Assembly (NCBI GenBank): GCA_002497295.1
Contig: DANO01000024.1
Location: forward strand, 1 to 30,858
Reading direction: 5' to 3'
Length of the DNA stretch: 30,858 bases
Origin: Euryarchaeota archaeon UBA171
Lineage (GTDB): Archaea; Thermoplasmatota; Poseidoniia; Poseidoniales; Thalassarchaeaceae
Under the pieces are notes generated by a model, which was given only the letters and a program-made list of their open reading frames with translations, ran no database searches and was not told the DNA's origin. Shown in pieces: positions 1-6,746 of the stretch. The position numbers were made by a program, and so were the translations under genes. Numbering within the stretch: the first letter of the stretch is position 1; every line of letters begins with the position of its first letter.

Positions 1-809
1 CCCTCGTCATATCTCCGTTCCAATATTTCTCGCTGGAAGACTCCGCCTATGATCAATGCGACCAGTGAGGCCCAGTAGAGTTGATTACCGTTCGAGAAAA
101 CGGCATCTGCGATTCTCATCTGCCTCTCCTTTTCTTCCTTCTCAGGAGACTCTTCGATCAGGAATAGGGCGTCATATGCACCAACAGAAACAGTTCTTGT
201 TTCCAGAGTCGCAGATGAGTCGTCTTCTGCGAGGGTACCTGGCGCATTCACCGTGAAGGATAGCATGTTCCAGTAATCATCATCGCCAGGTGCGCCGTCG
301 CCATTCACAGCATTTCCAGCTAGCCAGAAGTAAACGGCTCCTTCGTCCTCTGTGGGGGATATCCAGGTCAAAGCCCAAATCCCATCATCAGAAGTATCCG
401 AATGAGATACATCATTATCACTATCCTCTGCAACGCGTATTTGCTGATCATCGGACCAAGAGAAAGATCCGGCTCCTCCTGAAGTCATCAGGAATCCCGC
501 TTGGGTATTGCCCTCGTCACCCGCTAGGACATGCGCATCTGCTACTTTGATCACCAGAGGATATTCCTCGCCAGGAGAGTACTGGATAGGGACTCCCGTC
601 ACCATTATCACCGCCCTGTCAGAAATTTGGCCATTATTGTGGCAATTGCAACCATACTCGGCGGTTGGATCCCCATTGCTGTTGAGATATGGGGGTCCGC
701 CACTATTAGCCAAAGCAGGGAGTGAAAGTAGGCCTATGACAAGAAGTGCGACCATTGCGCGGCGCATTGTCGCTCTTCCCATATATCTCGGGTCAATCTG
801 GACGCTCAT
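1..809 (-). CDS. Membrane-anchored secreted protein, choice-of-anchor V (Reeler-like) type; C-terminus beyond the window
   Basis: I translated this from the reverse strand; the reading frame stays open to the window edge, so the C-terminus is missing. The visible protein starts MSVQIDPRYMGRATMRR, followed by a hydrophobic signal segment (about residues 18-35). A motif YGCNCHNNG follows at about residues 52-60, then a beta-rich acidic ectodomain, and a hydrophobic helix near residue 245 (LYWASLVALIIGG) before a charged stretch. The Cys-x-Cys-His cluster shortly after the signal peptide, followed by a Reelin-like beta domain, is typical of 'choice-of-anchor V' proteins, where the motif is usually CxxCH and may bind haem or metal. 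This is a family resemblance, not proof. Alternative starts are ATG at 782 and 767. It is on the same strand as, and just downstream of, pntB (28 bp gap), so it may be the last gene of that operon. Substrate and partners are unknown. Confidence 0.7.
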   Translation of the reverse strand, partial: MSVQIDPRYMGRATMRRAMVALLVIGLLSLPALANSGGPPYLNSNGDPTAEYGCNCHNNGQISDRAVIMVTGVPIQYSPGEEYPLVIKVADAHVLAGDEGNTQAGFLMTSGGAGSFSWSDDQQIRVAEDSDNDVSHSDTSDDGIWALTWISPTEDEGAVYFWLAGNAVNGDGAPGDDDYWNMLSFTVNAPGTLAEDDSSATLETRTVSVGAYDALFLIEESPEKEEKERQMRIADAVFSNGNQLYWASLVALIIGGVFQREILERRYDE

Positions 810-837
810 AACCGTTCCCCGATTAGTATTCGTTTGC

Positions 838-2247
838 CTACGACTCCTTGATGGCGGTGTTCAAGGCGGTCATCATCTTCTTCCCGTCACCAAACAGCAT
901 CATGGTCTTGTCCATATAGAATAAATCGTTATCCACTCCAGCATAACCAACGGAAAGACTCCTCTTTATTATTACAACAGATCTGGCATTGTCTACGTCG
1001 ATTATAGGCATCCCGGCCAGCGGGCCCTCGCCTGACCTTGCAACCGGGTTGCATGTATCGTTGGCACCTATTACTATTGCAGCATCTGCCTCGGGTAGCT
1101 CGGGATTTATCTCATCCATCTCAATCAACTTCTCATATGGAACACTGGCCTCTGCCAAAAGGACGTTCATGTGGCCAGGCATTCTGCCTGCAACAGGGTG
1201 TATTGCATACTTCACCTCAGTCCCGTACTTCTCTTCCAAGAGATCTGCAAACTCCTTCACTTGATGTTGGCATTGACTGACGGCCATCCCGTATCCTGGT
1301 ACTATGATGACCTTCTGAGCGCCATCAAGGATCATGGCTACCTCGTCGGGATCGCTGCCCACTTTGGTCCTAGTTACGGACTCTTTCTCAGTGCCCCCGA
1401 AGGATTTGAGCAGAACATCGAACAGTCTTCGATTCATGGCCTTGCACATAATGAATGTGAGAATAAGGCCGCTTGCACCGACTAGTGAACCTGCAATGAT
1501 GAGTACTGAATTAGAAATTATGAATCCTGTGAAGGCTGCAGCAATCCCAGATAATGAATTTAGAAGGCTGACCACCACAGGCATATCGGCACCGCCGATC
1601 GGTAGAACCAGAATGACTCCAATTACACACGAAAGAGCGATCAGCAGCCAGACCAATTCTAGATCGGATGGCGTTTGTATTGTCATGAAAATCAATACAA
1701 AGGCAGCACCAAGAGACAGTGCTTTGATCGGATTCAACCACGAAGGGCCCCATGTAGGTGTTTTCCTCCATTTGCCAAATATCATGAATCCTCCCTTCAA
1801 CTTGGCATAAGCTACTAATGAGCCAGTGAGGGTCATCCACCCAACAAGAGCAGAAAGTCCGATGGCCACCCATGCTACGTGCAACTCCAATCCCTCGGGG
1901 ATATTTTCAGATTCTATCGCAGCATAGGCCTCGGCAAGAGCGACGAGTGCGCTGGCAGCCCCTCCAAATCCGTTGAAAAGAGCGACGAGCTCGGGCATTC
2001 CGGTCATCTCGACTCGAACAGCCAGCCATGCGCCGATGAGTGCCCCGATGGCGATTCCAGCTACTATGAGAAGCGGATTGTTGACCAAATCTGTCTCTAG
2101 TAGGACAGTCACAACAGCCGTTAGCATCCCAAGTGCCCCCAGCTGATTGCCACGAGGGGCGGTTCGAGGATGGCCAAGCATCTTCAAACCGAATATGAAG
2201 AAGGATGCAGAAAGGAGGTATCCTATCTGATACCATTGTGAATCCAT
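838..2247 (-). CDS. pntB: NAD(P) transhydrogenase subunit beta
   Basis: Beta subunit of the proton-translocating NAD(P)+ transhydrogenase, which uses the proton gradient to drive hydride transfer from NADH to NADP+. At 469 residues it has normal family length. The N-terminal half has about eight or nine hydrophobic segments (membrane domain II). The C-terminal third is the NADP-binding domain III, with the characteristic stretch VPGYGMAVSQ near residue 317, and DTCNPVAR and VDNARSVVIIKRS further on. The start ATG follows a near-perfect Shine-Dalgarno (GGAGGTGA) that lies inside the end of pntA2, and the two genes are directly adjacent. Together with the two alpha-subunit genes upstream this is the split three-gene form seen in Rhodospirillum-like bacteria and some archaea. 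It is likely translated coupled to pntA2. Identification is secure. Confidence 0.96.
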   Translation of the reverse strand: MDSQWYQIGYLLSASFFIFGLKMLGHPRTAPRGNQLGALGMLTAVVTVLLETDLVNNPLLIVAGIAIGALIGAWLAVRVEMTGMPELVALFNGFGGAASALVALAEAYAAIESENIPEGLELHVAWVAIGLSALVGWMTLTGSLVAYAKLKGGFMIFGKWRKTPTWGPSWLNPIKALSLGAAFVLIFMTIQTPSDLELVWLLIALSCVIGVILVLPIGGADMPVVVSLLNSLSGIAAAFTGFIISNSVLIIAGSLVGASGLILTFIMCKAMNRRLFDVLLKSFGGTEKESVTRTKVGSDPDEVAMILDGAQKVIIVPGYGMAVSQCQHQVKEFADLLEEKYGTEVKYAIHPVAGRMPGHMNVLLAEASVPYEKLIEMDEINPELPEADAAIVIGANDTCNPVARSGEGPLAGMPIIDVDNARSVVIIKRSLSVGYAGVDNDLFYMDKTMMLFGDGKKMMTALNTAIKES

Positions 2248-2562
2248 CTAGTCACCTCCTCTTTTCCTTCTTCCTGCAATCATCTGTAGCATCCTGTTGG
2301 TGACTGCAAATCCGCCGACCACATTTATGGTGGCGAGAATGAGTGCGAAGAAGGCGATGACTCCGGAAATTTCTGTATGGCCCGAATCATACAGTACATT
2401 TGCACCCAAGATTGCTCCGACAATGCTGATTCCTGATATCGCATTAGCGCCGCTCATTAACGGAGTGTGCAGCGTAGGGGGAACCTTCGTAATCAACTCG
2501 AAGCCAAGAAATATGGCAAGGGCGAAAAGTGTCAGACTTCCGATAAGTGTTGCTGGTTCCAT
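2248..2562 (-). CDS. pntA2: NAD(P) transhydrogenase subunit alpha part 2 (membrane segment)
   Basis: A small subunit of 104 residues starting MEPATLIGSLTLFALAIFLG. It has three or four hydrophobic helices and corresponds to the membrane part of the alpha subunit. It contains the family segment TKVPPTLHTPLMSGANAISG (about residues 24-43), which is diagnostic for this subunit. I chose the ATG at 2562 because it overlaps the stop codon of pntA1 by one base (TGATG) and matches the start of homologues; a longer reading frame upstream to 2616 lies inside pntA1. It pairs with pntB in the membrane to form the proton channel. The end abuts pntB. Identification is secure from motif, length and gene order. 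Confidence 0.94.
   Translation of the reverse strand: MEPATLIGSLTLFALAIFLGFELITKVPPTLHTPLMSGANAISGISIVGAILGANVLYDSGHTEISGVIAFFALILATINVVGGFAVTNRMLQMIAGRRKRGGD
2252..2259 (-). promoter_or_regulatory. Shine-Dalgarno site of pntB
   Basis: On the minus strand the sequence reads GGAGGTGA, complementary to the 16S rRNA 3' end, four bases before the pntB ATG at 2247. It sits within the last codons of pntA2, favouring coupled translation. It shows that internal operon genes here use leadered initiation, while several first genes look leaderless. Confidence 0.75.
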
Positions 2563-3722
2563 CAGACGACCCCCTCTAATCGAGATTGTTTTTGGTGAAT
2601 TTTTCCACCCGAGCACACCAGTACGCCACCCATGCCCTGGACGAAGAAATCCGAACCTTCGGGCGGTCCAACGAGAATGTCGTCGTCTTCAGAGAGTGTG
2701 AAATTACCTTCATTCATTAAAGAAACTGCAAACGTAGTGAGATTGTTGGAGTAAAGCATGCTTGCAGTTGTTGGTATGGTGCCTGGGAGATTGCTAGTCC
2801 CTACGACTATCACTCCACCATCTGTGCGATGAACCTCATCGCAGACGGTCTGTTCGCAGTTACCGCCGACATCAGCATTCATGTCGACTATGACACAGCC
2901 AGATTTGAATGATGAAACAGCTGACGAGGGGACTGTTATGGGAGCAGGGCGTCCGAAAATTCTAGCAGTAGTGACCACAAGATCTGCATCTGAAGCGACT
3001 TGACATACAGTATCGTTTACTTTCTGAATGAATTCGGGGGTAAGTGGTTTCGCATATCCTGATTCGTCCTCGAAGTCATCCATGCCCTCAACTTCGATGA
3101 ATCTCCCGCCAACCGATTCGATCTGCTCAGCGGCAGACTTTCGAACGTCAGAGGCGTATACCACTGCTCCAAGCCGCTTTGCCGTTGCTATTGCTTGCAG
3201 CCCTGCGACTCCTGAACCCATGATCACCACCTTGGCAGGGCGGATAGTACCTGCAGATGTTGTCATCATAGGAATTCCCTTGGGCACCATCGATGCTCCC
3301 AACAACACGGCTTTGTACCCTGCAAGATTATCTTGACTGGAGTTGACATCCATGGATTGTGCTCTCGAGAGCCTTCTAGGAATCATGTCCATGCTCAAGA
3401 GAGTGGCTTTTCTCGAATTGCAAAATTTGATCCTTTCTGGGTGTCTGAATGGATCAGCGATACAGGCGATGACCTGCCCTTCAAAGAAATCGATTCCCTC
3501 AGGAAATCTGACGCATATGAGGAAGGGGGATTTCAGGGCCTCTTCCCTATCGACCACCTTTGCGCCGGCATCGGAATAGTCTTGATCGGAGTAATTGGAA
3601 AGTTTTCCAGCGCCTTCCTGAATAGCAACTTCAAATCCAGACTTCGCGAGTTTTCTAATCGAAGAAGGGACAATGGCGACTCTAGATTCGCCTTCAGATT
3701 CGGTGATGACTCCAATACGCAT
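2562..3722 (-). CDS. pntA1: NAD(P) transhydrogenase subunit alpha part 1 (NAD-binding)
   Basis: Soluble domain I of the transhydrogenase, which binds NAD(H) and exchanges hydride with domain III of PntB. The chosen start MRIGVITESEGESRVAIVP gives 386 residues, typical for split alpha-1 subunits, and matches the alanine dehydrogenase/PntA N-terminus. Visible features are a Rossmann glycine motif VVIMGSGVAGLQAIATAKRL (residues about 162-181), followed by a beta strand ending in Asp (VYASDVR), and the family signature FGRPAPITV. The frame is open upstream to 3812, but that extension (MSADLLSDVF...) has no similarity to the family and would occupy the divergent promoter region shared with malate dehydrogenase, so I rejected it. 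It is the first gene of the pnt operon. Confidence 0.94.
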   Translation of the reverse strand: MRIGVITESEGESRVAIVPSSIRKLAKSGFEVAIQEGAGKLSNYSDQDYSDAGAKVVDREEALKSPFLICVRFPEGIDFFEGQVIACIADPFRHPERIKFCNSRKATLLSMDMIPRRLSRAQSMDVNSSQDNLAGYKAVLLGASMVPKGIPMMTTSAGTIRPAKVVIMGSGVAGLQAIATAKRLGAVVYASDVRKSAAEQIESVGGRFIEVEGMDDFEDESGYAKPLTPEFIQKVNDTVCQVASDADLVVTTARIFGRPAPITVPSSAVSSFKSGCVIVDMNADVGGNCEQTVCDEVHRTDGGVIVVGTSNLPGTIPTTASMLYSNNLTTFAVSLMNEGNFTLSEDDDILVGPPEGSDFFVQGMGGVLVCSGGKIHQKQSRLEGVV

Positions 3723-3857
3723 TATCCCCAACTCCAGTAGTCCGGTCCTTTTGGATGATGCTCGGTTACGAGGGCGACTCTTGAACACGTCGGAGAGAAG
3801 ATCGGCGGACACCTACCTCGCCAAAGCCCAAGTACCCCTTGCTTCATCGCTAGGAAC

Positions 3858-4802
3858 ATGCCAGCCGGACGTCGGACGATAGCAGTGATAGGAGCAGGGA
3901 ATGTTGGCGCTACGTGCGCATTTGCCTTGGCTGAACGCAAACTAGGAAACATCGTGATGCTTGATATCTTCGAGGGCTTTGCCAAGGGCAAGGCTCTCGA
4001 CATGAGTCAAGCAGGACAGATTCTAAACTACGATGGCGTGATTTCCGGCACTTCATCTTACGAAGACATAGCAGGGGCAGATGTAGTAGTAGTGACATCT
4101 GGATTCCCTCGACAGCCGGGAATGACTCGGGAGGACTTGATTTCCAAGAATGCCGGGATTATCTCTGAAGTAGGGAAGGGGATCAGGGAGCATGCTCCCG
4201 ACTCAATCGTGATCGTAGTCACCAATCCTCTCGATCTGATGACATATCATATGTGGAAGACTACAGGATTTCCCGCTGAACGAGTACTTGGGCAAGCGGG
4301 AATACTGGATTCTGCAAGAATGACCCATTTCATAGCTGAGGCAGTGGGCGTCTCGAATGAAGATGTTCAAGCAATGGTTCTCGGCGGACATGGCGATACC
4401 ATGGTTCCTCTTCCAAGGTATACCACTGTATCTGGAATACCAATTACCCAACTACTCGACGATGAAACTATTCGTGCTATCGGGGAAAGGACTGCTGGTG
4501 GAGGCGGCGAGATAGTGAAACTTCTTGAGCGCGGCTCTGCTTTCTATGCACCTGGAAGTGCCGCGGCCATTATGGCGGAAGCCGTTCTAGAAGATCGGAA
4601 GCGACTTCTCCCCTGCTCCGCATATCTAGATGGAGAATATGGCATGGAAGATGTTTACATCGGTGTTCCCGTTGTACTCGGCAAGAACGGAGTAGAACGG
4701 ATTGTGGAGCTAGATCTCGAGAAGTCAGAGCTTGACAGCCTGCAGGCATCTGGCTCATTTTACAAGACTCAGCTCACTGATGTACTGGACTATGGGGCGT
4801 GA
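3858..4802 (+). CDS. mdh: Malate dehydrogenase (LDH-like type)
   Basis: Cytoplasmic NAD-dependent oxidoreductase interconverting malate and oxaloacetate, 314 residues. The N-terminal Rossmann fold has GAGNVG (12-17) and Asp36 after the second strand, which favours NAD(H) over NADP(H). The substrate loop reads FPRQPGMTR: Arg85 occupies the position that selects malate in MDH (Gln in lactate dehydrogenase), and Arg91 is the conserved loop arginine. Further conserved residues are Asn123/Asp126 in NPLD, Arg154 and the catalytic His178 in GGHGD. These are direct motif matches. The start ATG at 3858 gives a short N-terminus before the nucleotide-binding motif. The gene overlaps the following Nudix gene by 11 nt and is divergent from the transhydrogenase operon, consistent with a shared role in redox balance. 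Confidence 0.95.
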   Translation: MPAGRRTIAVIGAGNVGATCAFALAERKLGNIVMLDIFEGFAKGKALDMSQAGQILNYDGVISGTSSYEDIAGADVVVVTSGFPRQPGMTREDLISKNAGIISEVGKGIREHAPDSIVIVVTNPLDLMTYHMWKTTGFPAERVLGQAGILDSARMTHFIAEAVGVSNEDVQAMVLGGHGDTMVPLPRYTTVSGIPITQLLDDETIRAIGERTAGGGGEIVKLLERGSAFYAPGSAAAIMAEAVLEDRKRLLPCSAYLDGEYGMEDVYIGVPVVLGKNGVERIVELDLEKSELDSLQASGSFYKTQLTDVLDYGA

Positions 4803-5577
4803 TTACCAGGTGCTCGAGAGGTATGCCCATCTCGAGCATGATGGCAGATTGCTCCTCGTGAACCTGAATGGGGAGGGGCCGTGTTTACCCGTACAGGGGA
4901 GAAGAGGTTTCTCCGCTGAGGAAATGTTACGTCTTCCAACTCCTGAAGAAGCTCGTATTATGGGGATAGAATGGACCCCAAGAAGAGTGAATTGCTTTTC
5001 AGTGGGCGATAGGAGAATAAGCATAGAAGTAGCTACTCCAAACATACCCTGGCCATCAGAATGGGCTTGGAAGGACTCCGTGATTTCTGATGATGCGGTC
5101 GATCCGGTTGCACGGGAGTCCGTCTACAGAACCCTTCACAGAGTCGTCAGCAAGGTAGTTCTGATAAATGCCAAGGGACAGGTTTTGATGGCAAAGGTCA
5201 CGAGGGGTTTCTTCACTGGACACTGGACACTCCCGGGCGGATTCGTGGATTATGGTGAGCATCCACGGGATGGGGCTGTTAGGGAAGCCCGAGAAGAGCT
5301 TGGAATAGATATCGAAATTGCCGACCACAATGGGGAGTGCGGGGATATCACATTAGAGAAGGAGAACAGTGTCGTCAAAGAAGCTATATTCAATGATGAG
5401 GGTATTGACTGGATTTCATTCACCTACAAGGCGAATTATGATGGCGCTGAAGATGAGATAGTTCCTAAGGATGATGAAATCGAGGAGGCCCGATGGTTTG
5501 ATGTCGAAGAAGCAATTTCACGAGCAATATCCGTTTTCGACAGAGACGCGATAGCGACCCTAGCGAGCAAGGACTAA
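4792..5577 (+). CDS. Nudix hydrolase with an extra N-terminal region
   Basis: The C-terminal half carries a complete Nudix box at about residues 150-172 (G-x5-E-x7-REAREELGI), the Mg-binding catalytic helix that hydrolyses nucleoside diphosphates linked to another moiety. The chosen start MGRDYQVLERYAHL gives 261 residues and an 11 nt overlap with mdh; an earlier in-frame start at 4732 would lie deeper within mdh. The first 110 residues are not part of the Nudix fold and I do not recognise them. They include a Trp/Pro-rich segment (PNIPWPSEWAWKD, 83-95) and may form a substrate-selection or dimerisation domain. The substrate cannot be read from sequence; ADP-ribose or NADH-type dinucleotides are plausible from the neighbouring redox genes only. 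The family is certain, the substrate is not. Confidence 0.85.
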   Translation: MGRDYQVLERYAHLEHDGRLLLVNLNGEGPCLPVQGRRGFSAEEMLRLPTPEEARIMGIEWTPRRVNCFSVGDRRISIEVATPNIPWPSEWAWKDSVISDDAVDPVARESVYRTLHRVVSKVVLINAKGQVLMAKVTRGFFTGHWTLPGGFVDYGEHPRDGAVREAREELGIDIEIADHNGECGDITLEKENSVVKEAIFNDEGIDWISFTYKANYDGAEDEIVPKDDEIEEARWFDVEEAISRAISVFDRDAIATLASKD

Positions 5578-5807
5578 TCCGACTCTTGCTCGATTGACTT
5601 GAGATGATCCGTCACTATTTTCAAGAATCGTCCGATATAACCGAATGCAAGAGAGAATACTGCTCCGTATACCATCATATCTGAGGCGTCGGCATTCGAG
5701 ACTATGGTTGAGTCGATAATTGACGCGTCTTTGAACCATGCAATGAGAATACCTAGGCTGAAACCCTGTGTAAGCCAGTTCCCACTAGCGCCCTCACCAC
5801 CAGTCAT
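5574..5807 (-). CDS. Small hypothetical membrane protein
   Basis: A 77-residue reading frame whose end overlaps the Nudix gene by 4 nt on the opposite strand. The protein has one weakly hydrophobic stretch (TQGFSLGILIAWF, about 13-25) and a stronger one (MMVYGAVFSLAFGYIGRFL, about 44-62), followed by a charged tail rich in Lys, Glu and Asp. No family is recognised. The ATG at 5807 is preceded by the tRNA-Pro gene on the same strand, so it might be transcribed from a promoter between the two. The acidic/hydrophobic pattern looks like a real small membrane protein, but the short length leaves room for doubt. Confidence 0.5.
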   Translation of the reverse strand: MTGGEGASGNWLTQGFSLGILIAWFKDASIIDSTIVSNADASDMMVYGAVFSLAFGYIGRFLKIVTDHLKSIEQESD

Positions 5808-5860
5808 GCATCGCCGGCGTGTAGGTTGTACCTATGAAAGTCGCGTGTGTTGATTGATGG

Positions 5861-5935
5861 TGGGCCTGCCTGGATTCGAACCAGGGTCAAATGCTCCCAA
5901 AGCATCTAGCATAGACCAGACTAACCCACAGGCCC
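5861..5935 (-). tRNA. tRNA-Pro (anticodon TGG), 3' CCA encoded in the genome
   Basis: On the minus strand a full cloverleaf can be drawn. The acceptor stem is GGGCCTG paired with CAGGCCC. The anticodon stem is GATGC/GCATT with seven-base loop TTTGGGA, anticodon TGG. The T arm is CCTGG-TTCGAAT-CCAGG, and the discriminator base is A. The D stem is weak (G-T, G-C and T-G pairs), as in other archaeal proline tRNAs. The next three genomic bases (5858-5860) read CCA on the tRNA strand, so the 3' end may be encoded rather than added. There is no intron: the anticodon loop has exactly seven bases. It reads CCA codons and, by wobble, other proline codons. Confidence 0.93.
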
Positions 5936-5976
5936 GTGAGTAACCCGCCCAGCACCATGGAGGACATGAACCTAAC

Positions 5977-6417
5977 CTAGGGCTCGATCAATTTCCAAAC
6001 ATCCTTGCCGGCACGGACTAAGATTCCCTCTGCCTCAGCTTTGGTTAGAATCGTACTTATTTCAGGCTCATCGATTCCTTCTTTGATTGCCTGCTGGCCC
6101 ACATCCCTACGCTCAATGGATCCGTCTTTCTTCATCGCCTTCCTCAGAATCTCGAGTGCTTTGCCCCCATCGGATTTTTCAAACTGATTATTCTGTTTTT
6201 TATATTTCGAATTAATCCGATTTATCATCTCACTTCTGAGTTCGCTAGGCGTGTTCGCCAGCATCACAGCCTCTGCCAGTTTGGATGGTGAATTGAAGGT
6301 AGACTCAGTAGACAGCCCATCTCTAGAACCACATCTGGAACAAGATACTCTCCTTCCGAGGATCGCTCCTGTCGCTGTGCCGCAGGAGCATCGTACGAGA
6401 ATGTATGTGGTTGACAC
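5977..6417 (-). CDS. Zinc-ribbon plus winged-helix-like protein (DUF5817-like N-terminus)
   Basis: A 146-residue protein. The N-terminus has two cysteine pairs (Cys10/Cys12 and Cys26/Cys29) in the context YILVRCSCG...CSRCG, forming a small zinc ribbon that resembles the archaeal DUF5817 (CTAG) domain. Residues about 40-75 are helical. The C-terminal 65 residues (starting GGKALEILRKAMKKDG) look like a winged helix, ending with the wing-like VRAGKDVWKLIEP, reminiscent of the C-terminal winged helix of archaeal MCM. A role in nucleic-acid binding is inferred from this combination; no target is known. The start lies 27 bp from the divergent start of the next gene, so the two 5' ends share a very short control region. 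Confidence 0.65.
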   Translation of the reverse strand: MSTTYILVRCSCGTATGAILGRRVSCSRCGSRDGLSTESTFNSPSKLAEAVMLANTPSELRSEMINRINSKYKKQNNQFEKSDGGKALEILRKAMKKDGSIERRDVGQQAIKEGIDEPEISTILTKAEAEGILVRAGKDVWKLIEP

Positions 6418-6443
6418 GCGGTATTGACTTGGACAGGGGGTTC

Positions 6444-6746
6444 ATGAGTGTTGACAGGGGCGGTTCTAGTATGGAAGGAGGATTTGATCGAACCAGGAGG
6501 AGGCTTGGCGTCTTCATCGCATTCAGTGCGGCTCTATCGTCTCTGTACATCGTATTCAGCAATGGATCGTTCACCACATCCGCTTGGGCTTTGATGCTCA
6601 CTGTTCCATTATCTATGGCCATTGGATTGAGTGGTTCGGGAATGGGGACAGAAACGAGATTCATCGATTCGCTTCCCAATTATGAAGAGGGGGGCTTCTC
6701 GGTTGAAGAGCGGGAAATCGAACCTGATGATTTACCTGTTCTATGA
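6444..6746 (+). CDS. Small hypothetical membrane protein
   Basis: The frame is open from 6405, but I prefer the ATG at 6444 (MSVDRGGSSMEGG), giving 100 residues, because the earlier start would overlap the divergent zinc-ribbon gene. Two hydrophobic segments follow a basic stretch RTRRR: LGVFIAFSAALSSLYIVF (about 20-37) and AWALMLTVPLSMAIGLSG (about 46-63). The acidic C-terminal tail (EEGGFSVEEREIEPDDLPVL) is probably cytoplasmic. No family is recognised. It ends directly against the stop codon of the convergent fttA gene. Confidence 0.55.
   Translation: MSVDRGGSSMEGGFDRTRRRLGVFIAFSAALSSLYIVFSNGSFTTSAWALMLTVPLSMAIGLSGSGMGTETRFIDSLPNYEEGGFSVEEREIEPDDLPVL

Noticed and set aside
508..924. A 138-residue plus-strand frame
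   Set aside because: It lies opposite the choice-of-anchor V-like gene and the end of pntB, both strongly supported; its product has no recognisable features.
3723..3812. A 30-residue N-terminal extension of pntA1
   Set aside because: It has no similarity to the PntA/alanine dehydrogenase N-terminus and would fill the divergent promoter region; the family start MRIGVITESEGE is at 3722.
5977..6417. Translation initiation factor 2 beta
   Set aside because: The zinc ribbon is at the N-terminus and the C-terminal part looks like a winged helix; aIF2-beta has the opposite order and other conserved residues.
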